Shown here: positions 19,492 to 27,602 of the stretch, piece by piece
How the letters are laid out: each line of letters starts with the position of its first letter
How positions within the stretch are numbered: position 1 is the first letter of the stretch
Source: Proteus vulgaris
GTDB taxonomy: Bacteria; Pseudomonadota; Gammaproteobacteria; Enterobacterales; Enterobacteriaceae
Direction of reading: 5' to 3'
Length of the DNA: 64,000 nucleotides
Assembly (NCBI GenBank): GCA_901472505.1
Contig: LR590468.1
Location: forward strand, 3,137,501-3,201,500
Notes under the pieces: model-generated
The model's database searches: none
What the model was told of the DNA's origin: nothing
What the model saw: the letters and a program-made list of their open reading frames with translations, nothing else
Program-made: the position numbers and the translations under genes

Positions 19492-19654
19492 TTATTTAAT
19501 TTTATATGTGTGGGCTACTTTGAATTTAGAGTTTAAGCTATTAGCTCTTTTTTCCGCATCTGAATATGAAATAAATCCTTTCTCAATCATATTTCCATTT
19601 AATAAAATAACTGGTTTTACCGTTAATTAGTTCGGCTTTATATTTATTATTCAT
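19492..19654 (-). pseudogene. Small hypothetical protein, one-base frameshift
   Basis: The frame from ATG 19654 (MNNKYKAELINGK) stops early, while the adjacent frame continues PVILLNGNMIEKGFISYSDA to a stop at 19492. One extra A in the coding-strand AAAA (plus-strand T run 19615-19618) accounts for it. Corrected length is 53 residues. Confidence 0.5.
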
Positions 19655-19904
19655 TTTTTATTTTCACTCCGTTGCTGATTAATGTCTGATTAACTAAATC
19701 TTCGTCATAACACCAAGTTTCGCAATTTTCATTTGCAATAAACGGCTCTGGCAATTCAATTGCTAAACTCTCGCGTGATGCTTGCCATACAATAAATAGT
19801 TGCTTCATAACGAACTCAATTAATGGCTCATCGTAGTCTTTCATTGTTGTTTCATATTCGTCATTAAACCATTCTTCAAATTGCTGTCTTGATTTGTCCA
19901 TCAC
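19647..19904 (-). CDS. Hypothetical phage protein
   Basis: This 85-residue acidic protein includes FIVWQASRESLAIELPEP, a motif seen in many uncharacterised lambdoid left-operon proteins. Its stop lies at the start of the preceding small gene and its start overlaps the ASCH-like gene end by four bases. Confidence 0.65.
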   Translation of the reverse strand: MMDKSRQQFEEWFNDEYETTMKDYDEPLIEFVMKQLFIVWQASRESLAIELPEPFIANENCETWCYDEDLVNQTLISNGVKIKNE

Positions 19905-20398
19905 TCCACCTTTTTAAACGCTATTGCCCACACCCACGGGTTAATATTCCAGCCTTCTTCTCCGTATATATCTATCCATGCATCAGCGAATTTATCGTAT
20001 GGTGTGAATGTTTCGCCGCCACTGTCTGGGTCGCTATAAGTAGGTCGCCAACCAGTAAGCTCAAATCCTTCAGCAAGTGCATCCCCTTGTGACATTTCCT
20101 GAACTTGCTGCAGACAAACATCAGTAATTTCAATTTTACCTTTGATATTACCGTCTTTATCCGTAACGCTAATGATGTCGCCAATTTCACCATACGGGCA
20201 ATCAACATCAACAAATCCATGCCGCCATGCTGCACATACTTGCTCTGATAGTGAATAACCTTCTTGCCATGCTCCAAGGCTGCGTAACTCTTCCTCGGTT
20301 ACTTTTGGTTGTGGCTCAATCGGTCTGCGTGTCTGCGTTTTTCTGCCATCCATGACAGCTGCTAGCATGGCATCGTTAAATTTGATTCTGTCTTTCAT
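19901..20398 (-). CDS. ASCH-domain-like phage protein
   Basis: From ATG 20398 the 165-residue protein begins MKDRIKFNDAMLAAVMDGRKTQTRR, the conserved opening of phage ASCH-like proteins thought to bind RNA or nucleotides. A frame extension up to 20539 lacks support. The C-terminal WNINPWVWAIAFKKVE also fits the family. Confidence 0.75.
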   Translation of the reverse strand: MKDRIKFNDAMLAAVMDGRKTQTRRPIEPQPKVTEEELRSLGAWQEGYSLSEQVCAAWRHGFVDVDCPYGEIGDIISVTDKDGNIKGKIEITDVCLQQVQEMSQGDALAEGFELTGWRPTYSDPDSGGETFTPYDKFADAWIDIYGEEGWNINPWVWAIAFKKVE

Positions 20399-20465
20399 TA
20401 AACCCTCCGAAATATACGTATATCTACTTAAGATTATGTAATGTATATAGCCATACTTTAAATTA

Positions 20466-20493
20466 TTTACATTATAAAACAGTGTGTTATGCT
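20466..20493 (+). promoter_or_regulatory. Predicted sigma-70 promoter for the 20522 gene
   Basis: TTTACA (20466-20471), a 16-base spacer and TATGCT (20488-20493) lie about 30 bases upstream of a rightward ATG, so the small gene is probably independently transcribed against the leftward operon. Confidence 0.45.
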
Positions 20494-20521
20494 CATCGCT
20501 CAATAATGACGTGGAGGCGGT

Positions 20522-20746
20522 ATGGATATTGAAGTGCATGATGTGAAATATAAAGAAGAAGTATATAAATTAAAGCCAATAGACTTAAAAAATAATGCAT
20601 TGAGGTTCAGTTTTATTGATAATCCAGATTTCCCAGTGTCAATTAGAGACGGTGATAGAGTGACAGTTTTTTTAGCTTCAGGTAAAGTAGCTTTTACAAA
20701 GGCGGTCACTAGGATAGGTGGCTTTTCTCTTTTAGATATTCTTTAA
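20522..20746 (+). CDS. Hypothetical protein on the opposite strand of the left operon
   Basis: This 74-residue protein (MDIEVHDVKYKEEVYKLKPI) is unrecognised. TGGAGG precedes the ATG and a sigma-70-like promoter lies upstream. Its orientation against all its neighbours suggests a separately expressed accessory gene, possibly active in the lysogen. Confidence 0.6.
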   Translation: MDIEVHDVKYKEEVYKLKPIDLKNNALRFSFIDNPDFPVSIRDGDRVTVFLASGKVAFTKAVTRIGGFSLLDIL

Positions 20747-20865
20747 AGTAATGTTAAGCCGGTTAATTTCGGCTTTTACATTTCATCTTCATTGCATCCC
20801 TGCGAGTTAAATTAAGCTGTCCGTAGCTTTCATGGTTATATCCTTTGGTTAAACGGGTAGAGTGG

Positions 20866-21303
20866 TTAGAAGGGTATTTCTTGGTCATCAAAGTCCATTG
20901 GTGGCTCACTTTGTGGTGCTGGATTCTGCGGTTGCTGTGGCTGACCCCATCCTTGATTCTGTTGTGGCTTCTGGCTTCCTGCCTGATTACCACTGTTACC
21001 GCCAAAATCTAATTGGTTAACGATAATTACTGGTGCTGATTTTTTCTCACCGTTCTGACCTGTCCATTCTTCCATGACGAACTCACCAGTTACCATAACC
21101 TTCATTCCTTTGGTTAGGTGCGGAGGTAGCTTTTCAGCTTTAGGGCCAAACATCTTGCAGATAATCCAAGATACTTTTTCGTGCTCTCCGTAACCTTGCT
21201 TTACTGGCAAACTAAAAGATGCAACCGCCTTACCATTTGGTGTCCATCGTTGTTCGCAATCTTTACCTAAGTTTCCACTTACTGTTATTGTGTTAATTGC
21301 CAT
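20866..21303 (-). CDS. ssb: Single-stranded DNA-binding protein
   Basis: The 145-residue protein has an N-terminal OB-fold (MAINTITVSGNLGKDCEQRW...), a Gln/Asn/Pro-rich linker and the acidic tail DFDDQEIPF that recruits SSB partners. ATG 21303 has GGAG upstream and overlaps the end of exo. It acts with Exo and Bet in recombination and replication. Confidence 0.93.
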   Translation of the reverse strand: MAINTITVSGNLGKDCEQRWTPNGKAVASFSLPVKQGYGEHEKVSWIICKMFGPKAEKLPPHLTKGMKVMVTGEFVMEEWTGQNGEKKSAPVIIVNQLDFGGNSGNQAGSQKPQQNQGWGQPQQPQNPAPQSEPPMDFDDQEIPF

Positions 21304-21991
21304 ATACACTCCATTGATTGCCAAATTGAATGCCTAACTTGTTTAATCCTTGATCCATCACCTCAATGAACTCAGGTACTAACTCATCAAATTCTTTCAT
21401 CATTTTTTCGTCACGCTCTACAGGGAAGTATGCGATTTCTTTCCCTGCCGGCATTCGTGGGTCAAAATTTGCAAAATGCCAGATATCATTACCTGTAACC
21501 CACATGGAATATTGAACTTGAGCCACATATTCCTTTTTCATTGCATCGATTCCATTCAATGCTAAGTCTATAAATACGTCCGTGTTATTAGGACATTTAA
21601 GCTCTAATCCAGAGCCATCACTGCAAATGCCGTCTGGTGAGCAAGCTATCCGTAATTGCTCATCTTTGAATATTATTGGCACCTCCTTTGCCGTTAATCC
21701 GGTGTAAAACTCGAATGTCATCCTTGCTTCTAATTCGTAGTTTTTACCCCATTCCAGCGTCCTTGCTGATACTTCCTTGTAAACTCCCGTACAGACTTCA
21801 CCAATAAGGGTATTTAAATATGTTTTCTTTGTGTCTGACCATTTTGTTCCTGATCTTGGCTTAGAGATAACCTTCCATGCATCAGAGGCGGTTACAACCC
21901 CGAGCCTGATAGACATCCATTCCTCGCTTCCTTGCTCTACTTTGGTTAAATCGATGCCTGTTTTGCTTAGAATGATGTCATTGCTAATCAT
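21293..21991 (-). CDS. exo: Lambda-type 5'-3' exonuclease (YqaJ family)
   Basis: The 232-residue protein is strikingly lambda Exo-like: it opens with DIILSKTGIDLTKVEQG, has the catalytic block ACSPDGICSDGSGLELKCP (Asp, Glu and Lys of the nuclease core) and QVQYSMWVT. Exo processes double-strand ends to 3' overhangs for Bet. The ATG overlaps the reconstructed bet stop codon, as expected for translationally coupled recombination genes. Confidence 0.97.
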   Translation of the reverse strand: MISNDIILSKTGIDLTKVEQGSEEWMSIRLGVVTASDAWKVISKPRSGTKWSDTKKTYLNTLIGEVCTGVYKEVSARTLEWGKNYELEARMTFEFYTGLTAKEVPIIFKDEQLRIACSPDGICSDGSGLELKCPNNTDVFIDLALNGIDAMKKEYVAQVQYSMWVTGNDIWHFANFDPRMPAGKEIAYFPVERDEKMMKEFDELVPEFIEVMDQGLNKLGIQFGNQWSVYGN

Positions 21992-22873
21992 TTCCCTTCT
22001 GCCTTTTTCCTTAGCATGTCGATAATGGTATTGGCTTCAAATGCAGTTAATTGATCTGGATGGGATATTTGATGATTGAATTTTTTTACTAATGAATGTG
22101 AAAAAAGCATCACTCCATTCTCCGTTAACTTTAAGCATCAAGTCCGTGATAGCCTTTAATTGATCCTCACTTGCTGGCGTTATGTCCTTTGCTTTACTTT
22201 CAGGCACATCAAAATAATTTCCTTCACCTGCCTCGGTATTCACATAATCAATGGCCTGATCTAACCTTTCACGACGAGGCCAGTATTTACTCGCTCTTTT
22301 CACAATTGTTTTACGAGCCATCTCATCCCACCATGTTTTCCATGGGCCATTTCTTGACTTGCTAGTAGCCTCAACAGCTTTTATCTCATCCAATCTCATC
22401 TCTTCAGTGAGATAGTCGCCACTTGCTGTTTTTACTGTGCAATAACCACCAATAACACTACCTCTATCACTGAATGCGTTATATTTGTGGGTTGGAGGGG
22501 TGTCTAGACCATTAGATTCATAAACGTCATTCTCATGTACTAATTTACATTGTCCCCATTCTATAGCTTGAGTGGCTTGAGCTAAGTGCATAAGCCCCAT
22601 ATAGCTAATATCAAGACACACAAATCCATTACGAGGAACTAAGTACGCCAACTTACTTGCCGGGTTTAATGTAATTCCAATAGCTGCAACATTAATAATT
22701 GCATTCTGGGCACTGGCAGGATTTTCCATTGCCACTTTTGCTAGACTGTCATTCCGTTGAAACGCTTGGATTGCGAACTGACTTTCCTTAGCCCATGTGA
22801 TCGTTTGATCTGTCAGCGCGTTACAAAACAATGGTTCTTGTTGCTGCACAAACTCAATAATTGACGTGCTCAC
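21988..22873 (-). pseudogene. bet: RecT/Bet single-strand annealing protein, one-base frameshift near the 3' end
   Basis: The first 262 or so residues form a RecT-type annealing protein (GITLNPASKLAYLVPRNGFV, DISYMGLMHLA). At a coding-strand A7 run (plus-strand T 22081-22087) one extra base shifts the frame and ends the protein early. With six A's the frame continues KFNHQISHPDQLTAFEANTI to a TGA overlapping the exo start. The corrected C-terminus resembles lambda Bet tails. Confidence 0.9.
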
Positions 22874-23121
22874 AATACCTCCTTATCTATCCCAATCTGA
22901 ATGGCTGCTCTAATTCCATCTAAAACTGCATCCAACGCCTGAGGGCTAATTTCAAATACCGGATTTAACTTCCTTGCTAAATCCATACACAGCAGTTCTT
23001 CTGGTAGGCTATCCATAACCTCATCAACTGATATTTTCTCTTCCTGAGAATTAACAAACGCTTCTCGTTCCATTTGGCGTTCGTACCAGTCGTTTCTGAG
23101 TCCGTAGGTATTCGTTAACAT
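22870..23121 (-). CDS. Hypothetical phage protein
   Basis: This 83-residue acidic helical protein is unrecognised. GGAGG precedes ATG 23121 and the stop overlaps the bet start by four bases, implying translational coupling with the recombination genes. Confidence 0.65.
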   Translation of the reverse strand: MLTNTYGLRNDWYERQMEREAFVNSQEEKISVDEVMDSLPEELLCMDLARKLNPVFEISPQALDAVLDGIRAAIQIGIDKEVL

Positions 23122-23130
23122 AGAGCCTCC

Positions 23131-23307
23131 TTAGATAAACGCGCGCTCCTTACGTGTGTTGATTTCATGTTGAATGAGGTTTGTACGCTCCATCGATACT
23201 TTCATTTTCCATTGAAAAACTAAGTCGTCGATTTGCTCATTTGTCATTTCAGACTCTCGCAACAGTGCGAATATCTGATGTTTTACGTGTTTCTGCTTTG
23301 CGTTCAT
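23131..23307 (-). CDS. Small hypothetical protein
   Basis: A 58-residue frame (MNAKQKHVKHQIFALLRESE, then MTNEQIDDLVFQWKMK) has GGAG before its ATG and ends ten bases before the next gene. It is charged, helical and unrecognised. It overlaps the 3' end of the neighbouring upstream frame by 59 bases. Confidence 0.5.
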   Translation of the reverse strand: MNAKQKHVKHQIFALLRESEMTNEQIDDLVFQWKMKVSMERTNLIQHEINTRKERAFI

Positions 23308-23431
23308 GCTGTACTCCGTATGCTGTTTTTAATGTTTCGTTTGCTTCGCGCCATCCATTCTCATCATTGAGAAAGCGTGCAATCCCAGCTTGCGATTGAG
23401 CTAAACAAAGTTTGTATTTATCAATATTCAT
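23249..23431 (-). CDS. Small hypothetical protein
   Basis: This 60-residue frame (MNIDKYKLCLAQSQAGIARF) is unrecognised. The first 40 residues look protein-like; the last 20, which overlap the next gene in another frame, may be an artefact of a base error. Confidence 0.45.
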   Translation of the reverse strand: MNIDKYKLCLAQSQAGIARFLNDENGWREANETLKTAYGVQHERKAETRKTSDIRTVARV

Positions 23432-23514
23432 GCTTACCTCTGGATGTGCGAAACCTGCGCTAATCTTGCGATAGCGATTGTTATTTGGTTTCTCTGGTGT
23501 TGGTGCAGGGTGGG

Positions 23515-24456
23515 TTAGTAGTGAATTTTTACGTTTGATACTAGGTTTTTAGCGATAGCGATAATGCAATTCTTGGCGTGCTCTTCTGGAATGCCAGCAT
23601 CAATTAAATCTTGCATAGCCTGATTATTAATTGCTTTCTGATGTTCCTTATCAGCCTGACGTTTAGCTTCTTCCTGACGCTTGCGTTCTTCTTCTGCTAA
23701 TCGTGCTTGTTCTGCTTCCTGTGCTTTCTTGCGCTCACGTTCGATAGCTAGTTGCTTCTCACGTTCGGCTCGTTCCTGAGCTTCTTTAGCATCACGTTCT
23801 GCCTTTTCCTTGGCTTCTTTTGCTGCTTGCTCTGCACGTTGAATTGCTTCCTGCTTTTCACGCTCTGCACGTTTGGCAACTTCTTTTGCTTCACGTTCAC
23901 GTTTAGCTGCTGCTTCAATTTCTTGCTGTGCTTTGCGCTCAGCTTCAAGTCTTGCCTGTTCCGCAGCTTGTCGCTTCATTTCTTCTTCACGAGCAATGCG
24001 CTGGCGTTCTTCTTCGGCTTTGCGTAAATCAAGCAACTCGTTCATTTGCAGAGCTTCTTCGTGGTCAAGCTCGATTTGCTTCTTAAGGGCTTCGGCTTCT
24101 TCGCGAGCTTTTTCTTGTGCTTCCCACTCTGTTAGTGGCTTGCGAATATCTGTGCTTAATGCATCTAGTTCGTCACGAAATATCTTACGGCTAGCATCAA
24201 CTTTTTTAGGTAGCTCTTTTAACTTATCGACAACCGCTTTACCTTCCTTGTCGATATACGTTTTTGTTTGAGCAACTTTGTACGCCAGAGATGCAAAAGC
24301 CTTTCGGTTTTTAGCTACTGAGAAATCACTGTCGAGTTCTTTTCGTTCTTCTTCTGCAAGAGACTTAATGTGCTCTAGCATCTGATTTACTTTTTCTGGC
24401 GCTGTAAACAAATCTAGCGCCGTTGCCTGTTCAATTACGACTAATTCATTTGCCAT
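23515..24456 (-). CDS. Long coiled-coil phage protein
   Basis: The 313-residue protein is dominated by a continuous Glu/Lys/Arg/Ala coiled coil (about residues 100-285, TolA-like repeats) flanked by globular ends. Similar proteins occur near recombination genes in lambdoid phages, but the role is not known to me. No membrane segment is seen. Confidence 0.75.
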   Translation of the reverse strand: MANELVVIEQATALDLFTAPEKVNQMLEHIKSLAEEERKELDSDFSVAKNRKAFASLAYKVAQTKTYIDKEGKAVVDKLKELPKKVDASRKIFRDELDALSTDIRKPLTEWEAQEKAREEAEALKKQIELDHEEALQMNELLDLRKAEEERQRIAREEEMKRQAAEQARLEAERKAQQEIEAAAKREREAKEVAKRAEREKQEAIQRAEQAAKEAKEKAERDAKEAQERAEREKQLAIERERKKAQEAEQARLAEEERKRQEEAKRQADKEHQKAINNQAMQDLIDAGIPEEHAKNCIIAIAKNLVSNVKIHY

Positions 24457-24537
24457 TTCCTATATTCCTTATGTGCGTATCCTCACTATTAATAGCGATA
24501 TGAATGATTAAGTGGTGGGTTACTGCTGACCGAGGGC

Positions 24538-24870
24538 TTACAGGCGTAGCATTGTTATCTCGTCATCAGATAGGCCAGCTGATTTAGCTTTTTCGTATGC
24601 CACCTCTTTAGCGTCGATTAAGCGTTGCTTGTTTTTATCATCTTTGGTCATTGGTTCGATTTCTGAAGGGTAATACCAAGTGTTTTTAATTTTTACTCCA
24701 ATTCCTTTTCGTATTGGGCATTTACTTCCTTGCACGTAACCACGCTCACCAATACGCATCGCTGTAGCTTGTGATTCGCAAACACTGGCAACAAAATCAC
24801 TACCTCTACCTTCGTTTAGGTCAGTATTTGATATTACTAACCAGACATCTTTTGTTTCGGTTATTTCCAT
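24538..24870 (-). CDS. Hypothetical phage protein
   Basis: This 110-residue soluble protein (MEITETKDVWLVISNTDLNE) is unrecognised. GGGGGTG precedes the ATG and the next upstream gene ends two bases earlier. Confidence 0.6.
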   Translation of the reverse strand: MEITETKDVWLVISNTDLNEGRGSDFVASVCESQATAMRIGERGYVQGSKCPIRKGIGVKIKNTWYYPSEIEPMTKDDKNKQRLIDAKEVAYEKAKSAGLSDDEITMLRL

Positions 24871-24871
24871 A

Positions 24872-25096
24872 TCACCCCCTAGCCTTTAACATTGCATCTG
24901 CCATGACATAGGCTTGTTTTGCGTACACATCAAAATCGCCTTTGCATTCTTCAAATACAACAGAGCCATTTAACGAACCGATGATTAATGACATACATTT
25001 AGAAGCGAAATAATCTCGCAATGTCATACCTGTATCGGTTCCGTGCAATTCTGTTGCTGGAACTGGAAAAGCCGCTCCACCTGTTTTATCTGTCAT
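24872..25096 (-). CDS. Hypothetical phage protein
   Basis: From ATG 25096 (after GGAGGGGG) the 74-residue protein reads MTDKTGGAAFPVPATELHGT followed by GMTLRDYFASKCM, a motif frequent in uncharacterised enterobacterial phage proteins. Confidence 0.65.
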   Translation of the reverse strand: MTDKTGGAAFPVPATELHGTDTGMTLRDYFASKCMSLIIGSLNGSVVFEECKGDFDVYAKQAYVMADAMLKARG

Positions 25097-25125
25097 ACCC
25101 CCTCCGTTATTAACCAAACACGATG

Positions 25126-25401
25126 CTAATCATCAAGCTTGAGTTTTTGAATTAAGTTACTCACCGCGGTATCTACTGCTTCCTGATCGATGGTGTCGAA
25201 TAGCTTATTGCGTGCTTCTTCCGCTTTATTAAAGCTTTCCTCATCATCGTCGTCGTAATCTATCCATAATCCAAAATCGACATCGAAAATTTTCTCAGGC
25301 CAGCAATACTGCACTCCGACTTTTTGCTCATCTATTTCATGGACTTTCTTAACTAAAATCTGACGCCCATGTGACTCAAATTCCTTAAACCATATTTCCA
25401 T
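25126..25401 (-). CDS. Hypothetical acidic phage protein
   Basis: This 91-residue, strongly acidic protein (contains YDDDDEES) is unrecognised. GGAGATAGAG precedes the ATG. Confidence 0.6.
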   Translation of the reverse strand: MEIWFKEFESHGRQILVKKVHEIDEQKVGVQYCWPEKIFDVDFGLWIDYDDDDEESFNKAEEARNKLFDTIDQEAVDTAVSNLIQKLKLDD

Positions 25402-25421
25402 CTCTATCTCCTATCTATTAA

Positions 25422-25592
25422 TCAACTCACCAACCTATTGATAATCCACACTCTCGCAGTGGACGCGCTCATGCCCTTGAGTTCATGCCGCTCAATCGCC
25501 GCTAATAACTGGTGCGTATTTGGCTTGTACGCTGCTTTACCAGAGCTATTTGTAATATATGAACCTTGACCCGTCGCTACACAGGCTAGCAA
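25422..25592 (-). CDS. Possible small phage protein with TTG start
   Basis: A 56-codon frame (LLACVATGQGSYITNSSGKA ... HQLLAAIERHELKGMSASTA) lies upstream of the acidic gene. Composition looks coding, but the only start for the full frame is TTG 25592 and the ribosome site is poor. The rest of the 25402-25892 interval has hairpins but no other gene. Confidence 0.35.
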   Translation of the reverse strand: MLACVATGQGSYITNSSGKAAYKPNTHQLLAAIERHELKGMSASTARVWIINRLVS

Positions 25593-25792
25593 TCATGCTA
25601 CTCAGGGGTTAGCCACAACCTAACCTTTGCCGCTATGCAGCTGCGGTCTGTCCGCTTTTTTTTGTTACATAAATCCTCCGATTCAAACGGTGCTTAGTAA
25701 ATATGGCGAGACCGATTTATCGCCTTTGGTTTATTGGTCTAAAAAAGTTAACTCACCACAGCCCACAGAATGGACTGTAATTAGTTAACTGT

Positions 25793-25824
25793 GCCTGCTT
25801 TTAACCACGTCAGGCGAGGTGGTT
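25793..25824 (+). other. Two mutually exclusive hairpins ahead of the 25893 gene
   Basis: GCCTG (25793-25797) can pair with CAGGC (25811-25815), while AACCAC (25803-25808) can pair with GTGGTT (25819-25824). The stems overlap, so only one can form. A TATAAT (25854-25859) follows, so these may belong to the region upstream of that promoter rather than to its transcript. Confidence 0.3.
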
Positions 25825-25892
25825 CTTACATTCCCCAACGCAAGAAATCTGTGTATAATTCAATCACCCCAACGTAATTAAAGGATTGAATT

Positions 25893-26390
25893 ATGCCAAT
25901 CGGCACGTCGTATCAAATGCTCAAAGATATAGGCTCTTTGGGTAAAAGGATTTTTGATAAGAAAATTGATGAAGAAGTCAGAAAAGAAGTTCAGGCAATG
26001 ATTGATAAATCATCAGAGCTATATGACCGTGTTGTTGCGCTTGAGGATGACCGACAGTCTAACAGACAGCTTATTTCTGAGCTGCAAGAAAAAGTCAAGA
26101 GCGCTAAAAATTTCAATCGTGAGCTTAAAAAGTACGAACCACAAAAGCTTGAGTCTGGTTCTTTTGTTTATGCTTATAACACCATTCTTCATACAGATAA
26201 GCCGTCTCACTATATATGTGCAAAGTGCGTAACAGATTCTGTAATATCCATACTTCAACCGAATGCTAACAAAATGGCTAGTGGCGGTTATTATCTTTAT
26301 ACCTGCTACAACTGCGGTAATGATTTTAAGATGAATAAAACACCTCCTGTAAAAGTTGACGTCCCTAAAATTACTCATAATGGCTGGTGA
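25893..26390 (+). CDS. Hypothetical protein with coiled coil and zinc ribbon
   Basis: The 165-residue protein has a coiled-coil half (about 20-100, DDRQSNRQLISELQEKVKS) and a C-terminal zinc-ribbon-like part with paired Cys (CAKC and CYNCG). It runs opposite to the left operon, behind a TATAAT box, and converges on the N gene. Independent expression in the lysogen is plausible; function is unknown. Confidence 0.65.
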   Translation: MPIGTSYQMLKDIGSLGKRIFDKKIDEEVRKEVQAMIDKSSELYDRVVALEDDRQSNRQLISELQEKVKSAKNFNRELKKYEPQKLESGSFVYAYNTILHTDKPSHYICAKCVTDSVISILQPNANKMASGGYYLYTCYNCGNDFKMNKTPPVKVDVPKITHNGW

Positions 26391-26414
26391 TAATAACAAG
26401 CCCATCCGTGGGCT

Positions 26415-26735
26415 TTACCTCGCCGTAACCCCGAACTCACTGCTCGGTTGTTTTGTTTTAACTCCTGAAAATACTGCTACATTAGGTAAGCAACAGTTAT
26501 CTCCACTTGGATAATGCTTTGTTGGTTTGAGAGAGAGAACAGGGCGTTCTTTCTTCTCTTTCACTGAGTTAGCTTTAGTAATTTCTTCCTCTTTCAGCTT
26601 GCTAGCTCTGAAAGATGCATATCTAGCGTATTGACGCGCTTTATATGAATCACTGTTTACATGCTTAACTTCTACTTGTTTACGTTCACCTGATTTCTTA
26701 GGTGACGCTTTTAACGGTTGAATATAAGTTGTCAT
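26415..26735 (-). CDS. N: N-like transcription antitermination protein
   Basis: This 106-residue, highly basic protein is the first gene after pL. It has an Arg/Lys-rich helix (SDSYKARQYARYASFRASKL) that could bind boxB RNA. The C-terminus CLPNVAVFSGVKTKQ...FGVTAR resembles the LLPGVALYAAGHRKSKQITAR-type ending of P22-like N proteins. Position, charge and tail support N, though overall similarity is low. It should let RNA polymerase pass terminators in the left and right early operons. Confidence 0.7.
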   Translation of the reverse strand: MTTYIQPLKASPKKSGERKQVEVKHVNSDSYKARQYARYASFRASKLKEEEITKANSVKEKKERPVLSLKPTKHYPSGDNCCLPNVAVFSGVKTKQPSSEFGVTAR

Positions 26736-26761
26736 GTTGCCTCCTCTGAATAAGTTTTAGT

Positions 26762-26866
26762 GATTGGTGGTAGGTAATTACTTCCTACTTGCGTGATGGG
26801 ACTCGAACCCACAACCCCCAGCTTTATGGCCTCGCTCTACCGTTGAGCTACACGTATTCACCAATC
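26762..26866 (-). other. tRNA-like fold closed by an outer stem in the N leader
   Basis: On the minus strand 26857-26788 has a D-arm (TAGCTC...GAGC), a T-arm with GGTTCGAGTCCC and five of seven acceptor pairs, but no convincing anticodon stem. Outside it GATTGGTG and CACCAATC (26762-26769, 26859-26866) form a perfect 8-bp closing helix, with a small GTAGG/CCTAC hairpin inside. It lies between the boxA/hairpin and N. It may be a decayed tRNA or a leader processing site. Confidence 0.55.
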
Positions 26867-26890
26867 CCAAAACTCACTCAGTGAAATGTT

Positions 26891-26909
26891 GGACAAGATG
26901 TCATTGTCC
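26891..26909 (-). promoter_or_regulatory. Possible boxB hairpin of nutL
   Basis: GGACAA / TTGTCC (6-bp stem, 7-base loop) lies just downstream of a boxA-like sequence in the pL transcript. The loop is larger than lambda boxB, so the assignment rests on position. Confidence 0.4.
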
Positions 26910-26918
26910 GTACTGCTA

Positions 26919-26933
26919 TATTTTTAAAGAGCA
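26919..26933 (-). promoter_or_regulatory. boxA-like element of nutL
   Basis: The minus strand reads TGCTCTTTAAAAATA, matching the boxA core GCTCTTTA. An almost identical element lies after cro on the right side (29699-29713). Confidence 0.65.
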
Positions 26934-26972
26934 TGGCTTGCTTATGTATCTTGCTTGCCGTTGATGAGTTAT

Positions 26973-27001
26973 ATTTAAAACTATAGTTGTTTTATTGTCA
27001 A
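26973..27001 (-). promoter_or_regulatory. Leftward early promoter pL
   Basis: Minus-strand TTGACA (27001-26996), 17-base spacer, TTAAAT (26978-26973). One operator lies in the spacer and another overlaps the -35, as in lambda pL. It drives N and the left operon. Confidence 0.75.
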
Positions 27002-27015
27002 CAACCAAAGTTGTT
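26978..27015. promoter_or_regulatory. OL operators
   Basis: Two 16-bp operators, AAACTATAGTTGTTTT (26978-26993) and AACAACCAAAGTTGTT (27000-27015, perfect AACAAC/GTTGTT arms), flank and overlap the pL -35. The same half-site recurs next to cI/cro, so both CI and Cro are expected to bind here. Confidence 0.7.
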
Positions 27016-27126
27016 TATATTGGTGTTTTTATATTACCTTGGTTTTATTTGGTTGTTTTTATTGGTAATTTATTTTCAAATAAATCTCAGATTGGAATGC
27101 AGATCACTTCTTTGGAGGGAGGGCAC

Positions 27127-27150
27127 AAAAAAGCCCTCGAGGGGAGGGCT
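27127..27150 (-). terminator. Terminator of the cI-rexA-rexB-like operon
   Basis: In minus-strand sense AGCCCT (27150-27145) pairs with AGGGCT (27037 offset region, 27137-27132) and is followed by TTTTTT, seven bases beyond the membrane-protein stop at 27157. It closes the immunity operon before OL. Confidence 0.8.
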
Positions 27151-27156
27151 GGGAGA

Positions 27157-27594
27157 TTACATGTGAGGGAATATCCAGCTTAATTTTCTCCAGCATAGCA
27201 GGAATGTAACAATGGATATTAGAATGTAATATAACCCGATGAGTAAAAAAGTTAAATCTGATATCAGCGAGTTGTCATTAGGGAGGAACATTGATATCAG
27301 TGTGAAGAGACATGCAATAATTAGCGTTATTCCAGTATTCAAAAGACCGTGAATAAGCTCTTTAAAGGCGTTGTTCTTTTTTAGCGCGTCAATTATCCCA
27401 TCTTGGGATGATGAGCTGCTTAAGATGGATATTGCAGCTAAGACAAAACCAAATAATATTCCTGAAATGGTTGATACGACTCCAGCAATAGATACTATGG
27501 CGCTATGATCCATAGTTATTGTGAAATTTTTACTAGAGATCACCAAAAGCGCCACAACAATTGATTTAATTAAAAAAATCTTTGTTTGGCTCAT
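27157..27594 (-). CDS. Four-helix membrane protein in the rexB position (RexB-like)
   Basis: The 145-residue protein has about four transmembrane helices (roughly 8-22, 30-60, 80-105, 115-138) and no catalytic motif. It is the last gene of the cI operon, directly after a soluble protein, matching lambda RexB in size (144 residues), topology and place. In lambda, RexB is the membrane effector of Rex exclusion. Sequence similarity is not obvious by eye, so a RexB-like role is inferred from architecture. Confidence 0.6.
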   Translation of the reverse strand: MSQTKIFLIKSIVVALLVISSKNFTITMDHSAIVSIAGVVSTISGILFGFVLAAISILSSSSSQDGIIDALKKNNAFKELIHGLLNTGITLIIACLFTLISMFLPNDNSLISDLTFLLIGLYYILISIVTFLLCWRKLSWIFPHM

Positions 27595-27602
27595 TTTATT
27601 AC

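Noticed and set aside
23752..24271. Long rightward frames opposite the coiled-coil gene
   Set aside because: They are antisense reflections of the repetitive Glu/Lys/Arg codons and give Phe/Cys/Ser-rich, non-protein-like sequence.
26788..26857. An ordinary functional tRNA gene
   Set aside because: The D and T arms are good, but no anticodon stem of five pairs can be formed and two acceptor pairs fail, so no isotype can be assigned.
26995..27183. Rightward 62-codon frame starting in OL
   Set aside because: It begins with TTG within operators, covers the pL control region and the immunity terminator, and has no ribosome site.
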